A stretch of DNA of 64,000 nucleotides, from the NCBI RefSeq assembly GCF_943193215.1, contig NZ_CALPDH010000016.1, positions 1-64,000 on the forward strand, read 5' to 3'. The first letter of the stretch is position 1; the number at the start of each line of letters is the position of its first letter. This DNA is from Acetatifactor aquisgranensis. Its GTDB lineage: Bacteria; Bacillota; Clostridia; Lachnospirales; Lachnospiraceae. Position numbers and translations under genes: made by a program. Positions 1-8,477 of the stretch are shown in pieces. The notes beneath the pieces were generated by a model, which was given only the letters and a program-made list of their open reading frames with translations, was not told the DNA's origin and did not search any database.

Positions 1-53
1 CCTTTTTTACATCAACTGCTTGAAAAAAACTTTTTAAACATTTTTCGTTTTAC

Positions 54-803
54 CTATTGACATTTCTTAGCTGGACTCTTTATGCCACAACAGTGGGCAG
101 AATCCTGTACCATTCCATTATATGCCACTACCGCAGCCTCTCTCTCTTTATTACACTGAAGAAGATAACTGTTCACACTGCATATCATCTTATCTACCAT
201 ATCGATAAAATGCTTCATTGCAGCCTCCTCTTTCGGTATCAGAAGCTGGTGAAAAATGCGCCCGATGACTTCCTCCACCGCCAAACGCTGAATACGATTA
301 TCAGGGCTCTGCTCCAGAAAACAGATGGCTTTCACCGGAGACATGATATTATTTCCCATCCTCTCCTTACCGCACCATGGAGTCCCACAAGCATATAACA
401 TTCCATTCAGGAAACGATACACTGGTTTGTCGCCATTAATTACCCGAACCCGTTCACCAAATTCCTGCATCCACAGTTTCATATGCGTTGTCTTTCCCAC
501 ACCGCTTTTAGCGGCAAACACATATGCTTTCCCATCCAGCTCCAGGGCGGCTGAATGCATCAGGAATGCATCATAATCAATCAGCTTTCGGCATATGGCA
601 CGATATAGGGCAATGCTTTCGCAGTAAGGAAGTGCGTAAGGGATTTCGCTGCGTTCCCGCTCTTCGAGAATTTCCTGCTCTGTGACGGATACACGGAAAT
701 CTTCCTGCTCTGAATCGGCTTTGTAGTGTTCACAGAATCCGCTGGTGTATTCATATTGATTGTCTATTCCTATTACTAAATTTGCCATTTTTATTCTGAA
801 CAT
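54..803 (-). CDS. HPr kinase-like serine/small-molecule kinase
   Basis: This is a 249-residue protein with a P-loop AAKSGVGKTT (about residues 97-106) preceded by an LMHSAAL strand, the arrangement of the HprK/PEP-carboxykinase-like fold. It lacks the N-terminal half of true HprK. Relatives sit beside NTP_transf_5 nucleotidyltransferases, and some phosphorylate the C-terminal serine of lasso peptides. The start is the ATG at 803, with AGGGGAG upstream; a TTG 24 bases earlier overlaps that ribosome binding site and is rejected. It is the last gene of the long minus-strand operon inside the window, 71 bases after the VanZ gene. The substrate is not evident, and nothing further can be read in the 53 bases beyond its stop. 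Confidence 0.75.
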   Translation of the reverse strand: MFRIKMANLVIGIDNQYEYTSGFCEHYKADSEQEDFRVSVTEQEILEERERSEIPYALPYCESIALYRAICRKLIDYDAFLMHSAALELDGKAYVFAAKSGVGKTTHMKLWMQEFGERVRVINGDKPVYRFLNGMLYACGTPWCGKERMGNNIMSPVKAICFLEQSPDNRIQRLAVEEVIGRIFHQLLIPKEEAAMKHFIDMVDKMICSVNSYLLQCNKEREAAVVAYNGMVQDSAHCCGIKSPAKKCQ

Positions 804-874
804 TACAATATGTACTCCCCTGAACAATATTTCATTAACCCACTACAAAAAAGCCTGCCTGGCATGATTTCATT

Positions 875-1531
875 TCACTGTGCTATACTCGTAAGTGCAC
901 GAGACTTCCTTTTCTTTTCATGGAACAGCATCCGCCTATGCAAGACTATCCGATACAGCAGCCATCCGGCTCCCGCGCCCGCTGTGTTCATCAGCACATC
1001 ATCCAGCTGGCAGTAGCCCCTCTGGGTGACAAACTGCACCCCTTCAATGGCAATGCTGCACAGGCAGGCAACAGGCACACAGCACCATGCCCGCCGCAGG
1101 AAGGGAATGGCGCCGGGCACGAGGATACCGAAAGGCAGAAACAGAATGATGTTCTCAATCACATATCCCCGGGACTTCGGCGTATCTCCCCAGGTTCCGA
1201 AGAGCTGTAGATTCACCCCTGTCCGGGAACCTGGCTCACGGCTGAAAAATGTCATATTCAGCAGGACGAACACATAGGCGATACAGCAGGCATATGCGCC
1301 CAGCCGTACCCAGTCCGGCCTGCGGTTACGGCAAAAGATTTTCCAGCACAGCCACAGAATCGGGAGCGATGCCAGCCCCAGGAGCAATCCCTGCGGAATA
1401 TAACTTATCGGCTCCTGCATATCTTCGCTGATACATTCAAAGACTTGAGCCCAATCGTCCCCGAATATATCTGTCAAATATCGGGAAACATAACCGCCAT
1501 CCGCGGAAAGAAGATATCTGATCATTTCCAT
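875..1531 (-). CDS. VanZ-family membrane protein
   Basis: This is a 218-residue integral membrane protein with about four to five hydrophobic segments. The VanZ hallmarks are visible: ENIILFLPFG in the middle and a late IEGVQFVTQRG...DDVLMNTAGA block with the conserved Glu, Gln, Arg and paired Asp. VanZ-like proteins are known for teicoplanin resistance and more broadly occur in polysaccharide and cell-envelope loci, but their biochemistry is unclear. It overlaps the end of the upstream nucleotidyltransferase gene by 10 bases, so translation is probably coupled. No antibiotic resistance can be inferred: no other van genes are present. Confidence 0.85.
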   Translation of the reverse strand: MEMIRYLLSADGGYVSRYLTDIFGDDWAQVFECISEDMQEPISYIPQGLLLGLASLPILWLCWKIFCRNRRPDWVRLGAYACCIAYVFVLLNMTFFSREPGSRTGVNLQLFGTWGDTPKSRGYVIENIILFLPFGILVPGAIPFLRRAWCCVPVACLCSIAIEGVQFVTQRGYCQLDDVLMNTAGAGAGWLLYRIVLHRRMLFHEKKRKSRALTSIAQ

Positions 1532-2784
1532 CCTTTCCCATATTTCCTCAACAATTCAATTCGGCGCCGGCTGATTTCCATGCTTTCCTTTGCCAGTTTC
1601 CCGCCATTTTCCCTGTTGTGCCTGACAAAGCGCCCCCAGCGCTGTACCCAGCGGACAGGAAGAAGCCATGGTTTCTCCTGAAGCTCAGGGTGCATCCCAA
1701 TCATGGCTGCACGCCCCGGAAATATGGTCCTGCCAAGTAACCGCAGCCTGCTTCGTGTCCCGCTGCTTTCCACAGCAGCCTCCGTCATGTGAATCGATGT
1801 CCTCCAGGCCTGAGTCTCATTTCCAAATATGCCATTATCCAACAAATCCAGCAATAATTCTTCCGGGCAGCTTGTCTCTCCCATCTCCGGCAGCCGAAAT
1901 CCCAGATACCGATTCCCTATGTAAACTAAATCTCCAAAGAACTTTTCCGCTCCTATCTGCCCCAGTACTTTCCTGATATAGTCCTGATCTATTTCGTCCC
2001 CATAAGCCTTATCATACATAAGAATATCCAGTACCTGCCGGATTCCAAAGCCGCTGGCCATCATATGTCGGAACACATGCAGAATCAGGAACAAAAAATG
2101 GTCGGTATGGTTCATCGTCCAGAGAATCGTGCCTTCCACGTCCAATTTAATAGGATGGTCGAAAACAGACTGAAAGCAATCATTCATCTGTCGGCGCAGA
2201 TTGTTCTCGCGTCCAAAAGGATTCGTATGAACCTCTATGCACAATCCTGAATCAGCATGATGGAAACTAATCTCCTGCAGTTCTTCCAGCTGGCCGGATG
2301 TCACCGTTTCCCGTTCCGGCAGGTATCCTTGTGACACCAATACCCTTTTAACTTTTTCATATTCTTCCTTTTGAATCAGGATATCTTCATCGCCGGATGG
2401 GCGATGGTCACTATAGCCGCCATACATCCGGCGGCAGACAACCCCTTTCATGACTATGGGATGCAGCCCGGCGGCACCAAACGCACGATAGAGTTCCAAA
2501 AAGGCTTCCGTTCTCTTAATCTGACCTGCAGTCTGCGCCATCGCTGTGCGCATGCAAGCTTCATATTCCTGTGTTTTCCTAAATTCCAGGATTTCGGAAG
2601 CCACATCAAATATAAGTGCATGGACATTTTGGGCTCTGGCAAGCCTGAGGATTTCCGGCCAGTCAACAGGGGGGATTAATTGAAATTCCTGGTTTTCATT
2701 TACTGCTTTTCCAAGCAGAGATAGAAAATTTTGTTTTTGATTGTCCATTGGCTTAATTCGCTCCGTGCTGCTTGCTGATTTCAT
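1522..2784 (-). CDS. NTP_transf_5 family nucleotidyltransferase
   Basis: This 420-residue protein matches the uncharacterised nucleotidyltransferase family PF14907. The motif GYSDHRPSGDEDIL near residue 130 supplies the G...D-x-D metal-binding pattern of the nucleotidyltransferase fold, and HPIVMKG just before it is also typical. The start at 2784 is preceded by GGAGGAAGT. A family member (PsmN of the pseudomycoidin lasso-peptide cluster) adds sugar to a phosphorylated peptide next to an HprK-like kinase; the same kinase/transferase pair occurs here with VanZ between them. That role is only suggested by gene context. An 83-base gap separates it from the upstream acetyltransferase gene, with no clear promoter. 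Confidence 0.8.
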   Translation of the reverse strand: MKSASSTERIKPMDNQKQNFLSLLGKAVNENQEFQLIPPVDWPEILRLARAQNVHALIFDVASEILEFRKTQEYEACMRTAMAQTAGQIKRTEAFLELYRAFGAAGLHPIVMKGVVCRRMYGGYSDHRPSGDEDILIQKEEYEKVKRVLVSQGYLPERETVTSGQLEELQEISFHHADSGLCIEVHTNPFGRENNLRRQMNDCFQSVFDHPIKLDVEGTILWTMNHTDHFLFLILHVFRHMMASGFGIRQVLDILMYDKAYGDEIDQDYIRKVLGQIGAEKFFGDLVYIGNRYLGFRLPEMGETSCPEELLLDLLDNGIFGNETQAWRTSIHMTEAAVESSGTRSRLRLLGRTIFPGRAAMIGMHPELQEKPWLLPVRWVQRWGRFVRHNRENGGKLAKESMEISRRRIELLRKYGKGWK

Positions 2785-2867
2785 ACTTCCTCCATATCAG
2801 CATAATCTTCTGTCAGGCTATTTATCTGGTATCTTCAATCTCGCGTTCCACTTTTTATAGAAAATTT

Positions 2868-3521
2868 TCAAAATAATCCTTTCCCTTCCTGATGTTTCAT
2901 CATCCGCGCCGGGTTTCCAATAGCAACCATTTTTTCCGGCACATCCTTATATACCGCTGCCCCCATCGCCAAAACAGCTTCCTTACCTACACTAATCCGA
3001 TCCCTTATCATTGCGCCTGGCCCTACATAACTTTTTTCTTCCAATACACAATGTCCTCCAATAAATGAACTTACAGAAACCACACTATGCATTCCCAGCT
3101 TTGTATCATGACCAACAACAGCCCCAATATACACTAAAGTATTATTTCCTATTTTGACATGTGCATCAATGAATACATTAGGTGCAATCATACATCCTTC
3201 TCCGATGCTTGCCCCCTCACAAACTAATGCTGATTTATCTATATATGTATAGAATGAATATCCTTTTTCGCGTATTTTGCTAAACAACTTTTCTCTTGTT
3301 GAAGGCTCTCCCTGAGAAATTATGAATTGTACTTCTGTCTGTGAAAATTTCTCTGTCACCTGTTGAAATGTATATACTTTCCTACCTTCCCATTCAGAAA
3401 TTCCAATTATATCATCTACATAAATAATATCGCTCCACTCGTGTTCTTCTTTATTGCGCCTGAGCGCAAGATTCATAAATGTCCTGCCGCTCCCTCCTGC
3501 GCCATATATTGCAAAAATCAT
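2868..3521 (-). CDS. NeuD/PglD-like sugar O- or N-acetyltransferase
   Basis: The protein has about 217 residues. An N-terminal Rossmann-like half begins IFAIYGAGGSGR (nucleotide-sugar binding in PglD/NeuD). The C-terminal left-handed beta-helix of hexapeptide repeats (for example IGEGCMIAPNVFIDAHVKIG) ends in MVAIGNPARMM, the family's usual tail, with His in the VGHD segment as the probable catalytic base. Two ATGs lie close together; the second (3521) is chosen because it is 7 bases from AGGAG, whereas the one at 3527 is only 1 base from it. It probably acetylates an aminosugar made with the DegT enzyme three genes upstream. The substrate is not determinable. Confidence 0.85.
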   Translation of the reverse strand: MIFAIYGAGGSGRTFMNLALRRNKEEHEWSDIIYVDDIIGISEWEGRKVYTFQQVTEKFSQTEVQFIISQGEPSTREKLFSKIREKGYSFYTYIDKSALVCEGASIGEGCMIAPNVFIDAHVKIGNNTLVYIGAVVGHDTKLGMHSVVSVSSFIGGHCVLEEKSYVGPGAMIRDRISVGKEAVLAMGAAVYKDVPEKMVAIGNPARMMKHQEGKGLF

Positions 3522-3543
3522 CTTCATTCTCCTTTCTTATATT

Positions 3544-5298
3544 TCAAAATTCATCCATTATCTTCTGAATTTCAGTATCTCCGACTTCTTTTATTTCTTT
3601 ATTAGCTATGCGGTACACTCTGTCACACATATTAAGTACACTCGGCCTATGTGTAGTCAATATACAAGTCCGCTGTCTCCAACCTTTCATTAAACTTGCC
3701 AGAACACGGCGTTCTGTCGCTACATCTAACGCTGATGTAGCTTCATCTAACAATAAGATAGGAGTGCGGCACATCAGCGCTCTTGCAATTGCGAGCCTTT
3801 GATTTTGTCCTTCCGAAAATCCAAGACCGCTTTCGCCAATTTTCTGATGTATCCCTTCCGGCAGAAGTTCCACAAATTCGTATGCACATGCCTCTTTTAA
3901 TGCCTGAATAATTTCCTCATCTGTGGCATCTGGCTTCAACATCCGCAAGTTATCAGCAATGGTTCCATTCAGCATAGTATTTCCCTGCGGTACATACGCC
4001 ATCAACTTACGTGAAGCCGTTGTTATCGGCATAGTCCCTCCATTTGTAACAAACACACATTCGCCTTCAGCCTTGACAATGCCAAGCAAAATACGCAGCA
4101 TCGTTGTTTTCCCTTCCCCTGAGGGTCCCACAAAAGCAACAATCTCACCTGAATTCACATAACAAGATACATTTTCAAACACTTTTTTACCATTTTTATA
4201 ATGGAAGCTCATCCCTTTTATCGACAAGGAAATTCTTTCGTCATTTTCTTGCCCATTCAGCTTCTTATAATCATCAGCCCCCTCAATCACCTCTTCCTGT
4301 AGCTCCAAAAGTATCCTCACACGTTCCGAAGAAGATATCGTCCCAATCGCGGCCGGAATGAGCTGTATCAGAGACTTGAAATTAGTCGCAACATTCAATG
4401 CCATCGCAATCAGCAAAGTCATTGTGCCGAGCGAAATAATCCCCAAATATACATGATAAAGCACCCATGCAAGACAGACAAGCGCCGCCACCTGACCACT
4501 GATATACATGACACTCCAAGAGGCTATCGCATATTTGTTCGCTTCTAAATCAATCTGCTGCCGTTCATTCTGCTTTTTCTGCATCTTTTCGTCAAAAAGC
4601 GATATTAAACCAAAACCTTTGATAGATTGTAAATGCTGGAAAGCCTCCTTATACAAACCCATGATGTCACTAGACATTTCCCTTTGTTTTTGAGTGTTCA
4701 CATACAGTTTTCCAAGAAAAAATCTGGAACTTATCAGTATTATAGGCGCTACTAATACAATCACAAAAATCATTGTGTAATCATAGTATACTATGATTAC
4801 AATCGAAATCAAAAGTTGTAATCCAATGGCAAGCAATGAGGGAATCCATCCTACTGTACTCTCTGATATTGTTCCAATATCTTCCTGCATTCTCGCCATA
4901 AGGTCACCACTATGATGCTCTATGATGGTTTCCCAGTCCGCACATAATATCTTCCGAAATGTTTTTATTGACAGCCTTTTTTTTACTACAGAATTTACTT
5001 TTGCTGAAATCCTCTGGCTCAGCATCGAAAGTCCTACATTCATGCTTCCGGCCACAACATAGTAAGCTGCAACAAACGCCACTCCGGACCATGTCCCTGC
5101 AACTAAGCTATCTACAAGGCGCTTACTCTGCAATGAAAAACTTAATGATATTCCCGATGACACTAAAATAAGCAATGTATAAAATATAATTTGCCATCGA
5201 TATTCTGCTAGGGTATTATAAATCCAAAAGAATTCTGATACAGCCTTTTTCAGAAATCCTTCTCTTATCTTAGACACTATTTTCTTTACTTTTGTCAT
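3544..5298 (-). CDS. ABC exporter, fused membrane and ATPase domains
   Basis: This is a half-size exporter of about 584 residues: six membrane helices in the first ~310 residues, then a nucleotide-binding domain with Walker A GPSGEGKTT, Walker B PILLLDEATSALD and the H-loop TTHRPS. The signature motif reads FSEGQNQR instead of LSGGQ. The start is placed at the ATG 5298, 9 bases after TTGGAG; the longer reading would use a TTG that is part of that site. No C39 peptidase domain is present. It could export a lipid-linked glycan or a modified peptide; the downstream nucleotidyltransferase and HprK-like kinase make the second option worth testing. It lies 44 bases after the DegT gene. Confidence 0.88.
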   Translation of the reverse strand: MTKVKKIVSKIREGFLKKAVSEFFWIYNTLAEYRWQIIFYTLLILVSSGISLSFSLQSKRLVDSLVAGTWSGVAFVAAYYVVAGSMNVGLSMLSQRISAKVNSVVKKRLSIKTFRKILCADWETIIEHHSGDLMARMQEDIGTISESTVGWIPSLLAIGLQLLISIVIIVYYDYTMIFVIVLVAPIILISSRFFLGKLYVNTQKQREMSSDIMGLYKEAFQHLQSIKGFGLISLFDEKMQKKQNERQQIDLEANKYAIASWSVMYISGQVAALVCLAWVLYHVYLGIISLGTMTLLIAMALNVATNFKSLIQLIPAAIGTISSSERVRILLELQEEVIEGADDYKKLNGQENDERISLSIKGMSFHYKNGKKVFENVSCYVNSGEIVAFVGPSGEGKTTMLRILLGIVKAEGECVFVTNGGTMPITTASRKLMAYVPQGNTMLNGTIADNLRMLKPDATDEEIIQALKEACAYEFVELLPEGIHQKIGESGLGFSEGQNQRLAIARALMCRTPILLLDEATSALDVATERRVLASLMKGWRQRTCILTTHRPSVLNMCDRVYRIANKEIKEVGDTEIQKIMDEF

Positions 5299-5342
5299 TC
5301 CTGCTTTCTCCAACTTAATCTCTAATCAAGATGTGCAAACGA

Positions 5343-6440
5343 CTATTGCAGCAAAATATCACTTATTCGATCCACCTCATCTTCAGACAAACCGTCATAC
5401 AATGGTAGCGTCAAAACACGCTCCGCCACATACTCAGCAACCGGTGTGCGTACTTCTTGAAATAGGTGTTTGTAACATGGAAAATCTTTCGTAAGCGGAT
5501 AAAAATATCTTCTGGCATGAATTCCATTCTTAGCCAATCTCTCATATACTGAGTCACGATTTTCCCCGAATATGTCTTCCTTAATAAGAATCGGAAAATA
5601 TGCATAATTTTCCTGTACCCCCTCCTGGCTTGGTAAAAGGACAATCCCATCTCGATTTTTCAATCTTTCGCGGTATCTCTCCACTACTCTTTTTCTTCCG
5701 GTGAGAATCTCATCCAGATATTCCATATTGCATAGCCCCATTGCAGCATGAAATTCACTCATCTTAGCATTTCCGCCCACTGCGCATACCATATCTTCAC
5801 CCATGAAGCCGAAGTTCTTAATCTGATACATTTTTACACCATCTTCAAAACTACGAAATGTTATTGCCCCTCCTTCTATCGAATGAAATGGCTTTGTCGC
5901 ATGAAAGCTGAAAATAGAGGCATCTCCAAAATTCCCGATTCCCTGTCCTTTCACTGTGACACCGAATGCATGCGCTGCATCATAAATCACTTTCAAATGA
6001 TGCCTGTCCGCTATCTCCTGAATTTTTTTCACGCTACAAACCTGTCCATAGACGTGAACCGGTAGAATCGCACTGGTTTTCTCCGTAACCAACTCTTCTA
6101 TTTTATCTACATCGATTGTGTAATTTTCTTTACAGATATCGCAAAATACCGGAGCCAATTGATTCCTCACAATCGCATGAGTAGTTGAAGCAAACGTAAA
6201 AGGAGTCGTAATCACTTCCCCTGTAAGCCCATATGCCTGCAGAGCTGTCTCCAATGACAAATGTCCATTGGCAAAAGCAAGACAGTATGGCACACGCAAA
6301 TACTGTGTCAGTTTTCTCTCAAATTCCTGATGTAATGAACCCATATTGGTCAATCTATGTGATTCCCAGATACTTCTTATCCGGTCTATGTACTCTTCCA
6401 TAGGAGGCAGAAAAGCTTTTGTAACATATATATCTTCCAT
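5343..6440 (-). CDS. DegT/DnrJ/EryC1/StrS-family PLP aminotransferase
   Basis: A 365-residue PLP-dependent sugar aminotransferase. The cofactor lysine is K183 in FSFHATKPFHSIEGG, and D154 in IYDAAHAFG should pair with the pyridine nitrogen. Such enzymes aminate 3- or 4-keto nucleotide sugars made by a dehydratase. No nucleotide-sugar dehydratase is present in the window, so the keto substrate must come from elsewhere in the genome. The start at 6440 follows GAGGT by 8 bases and lies 6 bases after the preceding stop; a longer reading would run back into the upstream gene. Together with the NeuD-like acetyltransferase it suggests an N-acetylated amino-deoxysugar in the polymer. Confidence 0.9.
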   Translation of the reverse strand: MEDIYVTKAFLPPMEEYIDRIRSIWESHRLTNMGSLHQEFERKLTQYLRVPYCLAFANGHLSLETALQAYGLTGEVITTPFTFASTTHAIVRNQLAPVFCDICKENYTIDVDKIEELVTEKTSAILPVHVYGQVCSVKKIQEIADRHHLKVIYDAAHAFGVTVKGQGIGNFGDASIFSFHATKPFHSIEGGAITFRSFEDGVKMYQIKNFGFMGEDMVCAVGGNAKMSEFHAAMGLCNMEYLDEILTGRKRVVERYRERLKNRDGIVLLPSQEGVQENYAYFPILIKEDIFGENRDSVYERLAKNGIHARRYFYPLTKDFPCYKHLFQEVRTPVAEYVAERVLTLPLYDGLSEDEVDRISDILLQ

Positions 6441-6445
6441 ATTAC

Positions 6446-7384
6446 CTACCTCACACTTGGTTTTCTGACGCGGTCTTCCTGTATTTTTTTCAAAAAGGAA
6501 ACACGATGAGGTTCTGCTAAAATCATTAGTATCCCCTGAAGCCATAGCCACTTTCTTCTCTTTGACCAGCTGCGCGCTCTTCTTGATTCACGGAACAACC
6601 TCACTTTCTCATTTACCATGGAAATAGGTGAACCCAGTTTTCCAGCCAACCGTTCCAATCCCAGTGCCATCATGAAAAAATATAAATAATTTTGTTTGGA
6701 CTCCACTTCATGTGCAGAGGACCAGTTACTGCCATTCTCTTCTATATAATAGTGATAAGTGCTCATCACTTCCGGCAAAACCAGTATTTTCCCGTATTGC
6801 AACATCAAAAGCACGGCAATTCTATCCATCGGCATCCATAAGAACCATACTAATGTCCTATAATACTTTTCTTTTGCTTCCTGAAAAATATTCCTTACTA
6901 TTAATGTTGAAGTCTGGGCTGGCAGAGCAAAAGACTCCACATCCTGCAGTGTATAGTCATGAGCAGAATCCTCCTCGAAGCCTTTTCTGATAAATGCGTT
7001 GCATGCACTCACGATATTCCAGTTATGCACACATGCAGCATATTCTGAATGAGTCTCCAAAAAATCAACCTGTTTCTGCAGTTTACCGCAATCTGTCCAA
7101 AAATCGTCCCCTTCCAGCATCGCAATATATTCCCCCGTACAATGCGTCAGACAATCCAACAAGTTTTTAATCATTCCCAAATTTTTGTCACGATACAGGG
7201 GGCTCATTCTGCCCTGAAACTTTTCCTCGTATCTCTTAACGATTTCCCTCGTACAATCCTTAGAGCAATCTTCCCCCACAATCAGCTCATACTCATATTC
7301 CGTCTCCTGCATTAATACACTGTCAAGAGCCTGTTCTATAAATCTCTCATGATTATAAGCCAGCATCACAATACTTACTTTCAT
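6446..7384 (-). CDS. Glycosyltransferase family 2
   Basis: This is a 312-residue GT-A fold enzyme. It opens MKVSIVMLAYNHERFIEQAL, has VGEDCSKD where nucleotide-sugar is bound and the metal-binding EGDD in YIAMLEGDDFW near residue 95. It presumably adds one sugar to the lipid-linked repeat unit on the cytoplasmic membrane face. The start at 7384 has GGGAG 9 bases upstream, favoured over an ATG 21 bases earlier. It stands 29 bases after the preceding glycosyltransferase gene. Donor and acceptor cannot be predicted. Confidence 0.88.
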   Translation of the reverse strand: MKVSIVMLAYNHERFIEQALDSVLMQETEYEYELIVGEDCSKDCTREIVKRYEEKFQGRMSPLYRDKNLGMIKNLLDCLTHCTGEYIAMLEGDDFWTDCGKLQKQVDFLETHSEYAACVHNWNIVSACNAFIRKGFEEDSAHDYTLQDVESFALPAQTSTLIVRNIFQEAKEKYYRTLVWFLWMPMDRIAVLLMLQYGKILVLPEVMSTYHYYIEENGSNWSSAHEVESKQNYLYFFMMALGLERLAGKLGSPISMVNEKVRLFRESRRARSWSKRRKWLWLQGILMILAEPHRVSFLKKIQEDRVRKPSVR

Positions 7385-7413
7385 ACATGTCTTCTCCCAT
7401 GGCAATTTATCAA

Positions 7414-8451
7414 CTAAGCCTTTCTTTCCGCTTTACCAGGCAAAATCAGATAACCTAATGCAAATAAATTGTCTTTCCATTTCCGTTTTCCCATTGATTT
7501 TCCAAAAGCTCTGATAAATCTGAATGGATGTAAGAGGGCCTCGCATGTCTGCCATATAAAAAATGGTCTGTTTTTTCTTTCAAGTTGCTTCACAGCATCC
7601 CGATACTCCCTGCGCGATTCCCTCTTTTGATACTGATTATCCATAACTTTCATAAAAATTGTATTAAAACTGCCGCATGAAATTCCTGCTTTTTTTCTAT
7701 GCCTCCAAACTCCCTTTAGCAAAGAGACAAAATCATCCAGCCAAAATATTTTTGTATTATCTTTGTTCATAGCCGAACCGTATCTGATACGATACCAGGA
7801 AAGTACTTCCGAAATTCCTTTCACTTTGTGAGCATATAATAAATACTGAATCAAGAACCCTATATCCTCTCCCATCCTTACTCCAGATTCAAAATAAATT
7901 CCCTTAGCTTTAACCAGATTCAGCCTGAAAAATTTGTTGCAAAGAAAATAACATGCGTTAAATTCCAGATATTCATCTAATATATAAGCCACTCTTTCCT
8001 TGCTGCCTGAAAGCTGAAAAGACTCAATTTTATTTTTTGGCTCCCAAACGGTTAGCGGCTCTTTTCCTTCTTTTTTCTCTACAATCATATCAAGGTTAAA
8101 ATATAATAAATCAAGATTCTCCTCTTTCATATAAGTTACTGCTGTTTCGAGAAGCCGGGGCGTAATCATATCATCACTGTCCACAAACAAAAGATATTCT
8201 CCCTTTGCGCACTGTATTCCAAGGTTTCTGGCACTGGACACACCTTGATTTTCCTGATGATAGCATTGTATTCTCCGATCCTTTTCTGCATAATCATCAC
8301 AGATGCTTCCAGAGGCATCGGATGAGCCATCATCTACCACAATCAATTCCCAAAATGGGTAGGTCTGTGCAAGTATCGAATTGATACAATCAGCCACATA
8401 GCATTCTGTGTTATAAACCGGCACAATGATGCTTACCAGTAAATCTTTCAT
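7414..8451 (-). CDS. Glycosyltransferase family 2
   Basis: This is a 345-residue GT2 enzyme: VSIIVPVYNTECYVADCI at the N-terminus, VVDDGSSD for the nucleotide and FVDSDDMI as the DxD-type metal site near residue 100. The C-terminal ~120 residues are basic and amphipathic, as in membrane-associated capsule transferases. The start is the ATG at 8451 after GGTGAG; a TTG 39 bases upstream would overlap nothing useful and is not preferred. It follows the GH5 gene by 26 bases and is part of the same transcript. Confidence 0.88.
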   Translation of the reverse strand: MKDLLVSIIVPVYNTECYVADCINSILAQTYPFWELIVVDDGSSDASGSICDDYAEKDRRIQCYHQENQGVSSARNLGIQCAKGEYLLFVDSDDMITPRLLETAVTYMKEENLDLLYFNLDMIVEKKEGKEPLTVWEPKNKIESFQLSGSKERVAYILDEYLEFNACYFLCNKFFRLNLVKAKGIYFESGVRMGEDIGFLIQYLLYAHKVKGISEVLSWYRIRYGSAMNKDNTKIFWLDDFVSLLKGVWRHRKKAGISCGSFNTIFMKVMDNQYQKRESRREYRDAVKQLERKNRPFFIWQTCEALLHPFRFIRAFGKSMGKRKWKDNLFALGYLILPGKAERKA

Positions 8452-8477
8452 TCTAATATGTCTCACCCCAACTATAA

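Noticed and set aside
1..53. Lasso-peptide precursor or other small gene at the window edge
   Set aside because: The minus strand holds only a 9-codon frame with no ribosome binding site; no leader/core pattern is visible.
875..1531. Glycopeptide resistance locus based on VanZ
   Set aside because: No vanA/B ligase, vanH, vanX or VanRS-type pair nearby; VanZ-family proteins are common in envelope loci.
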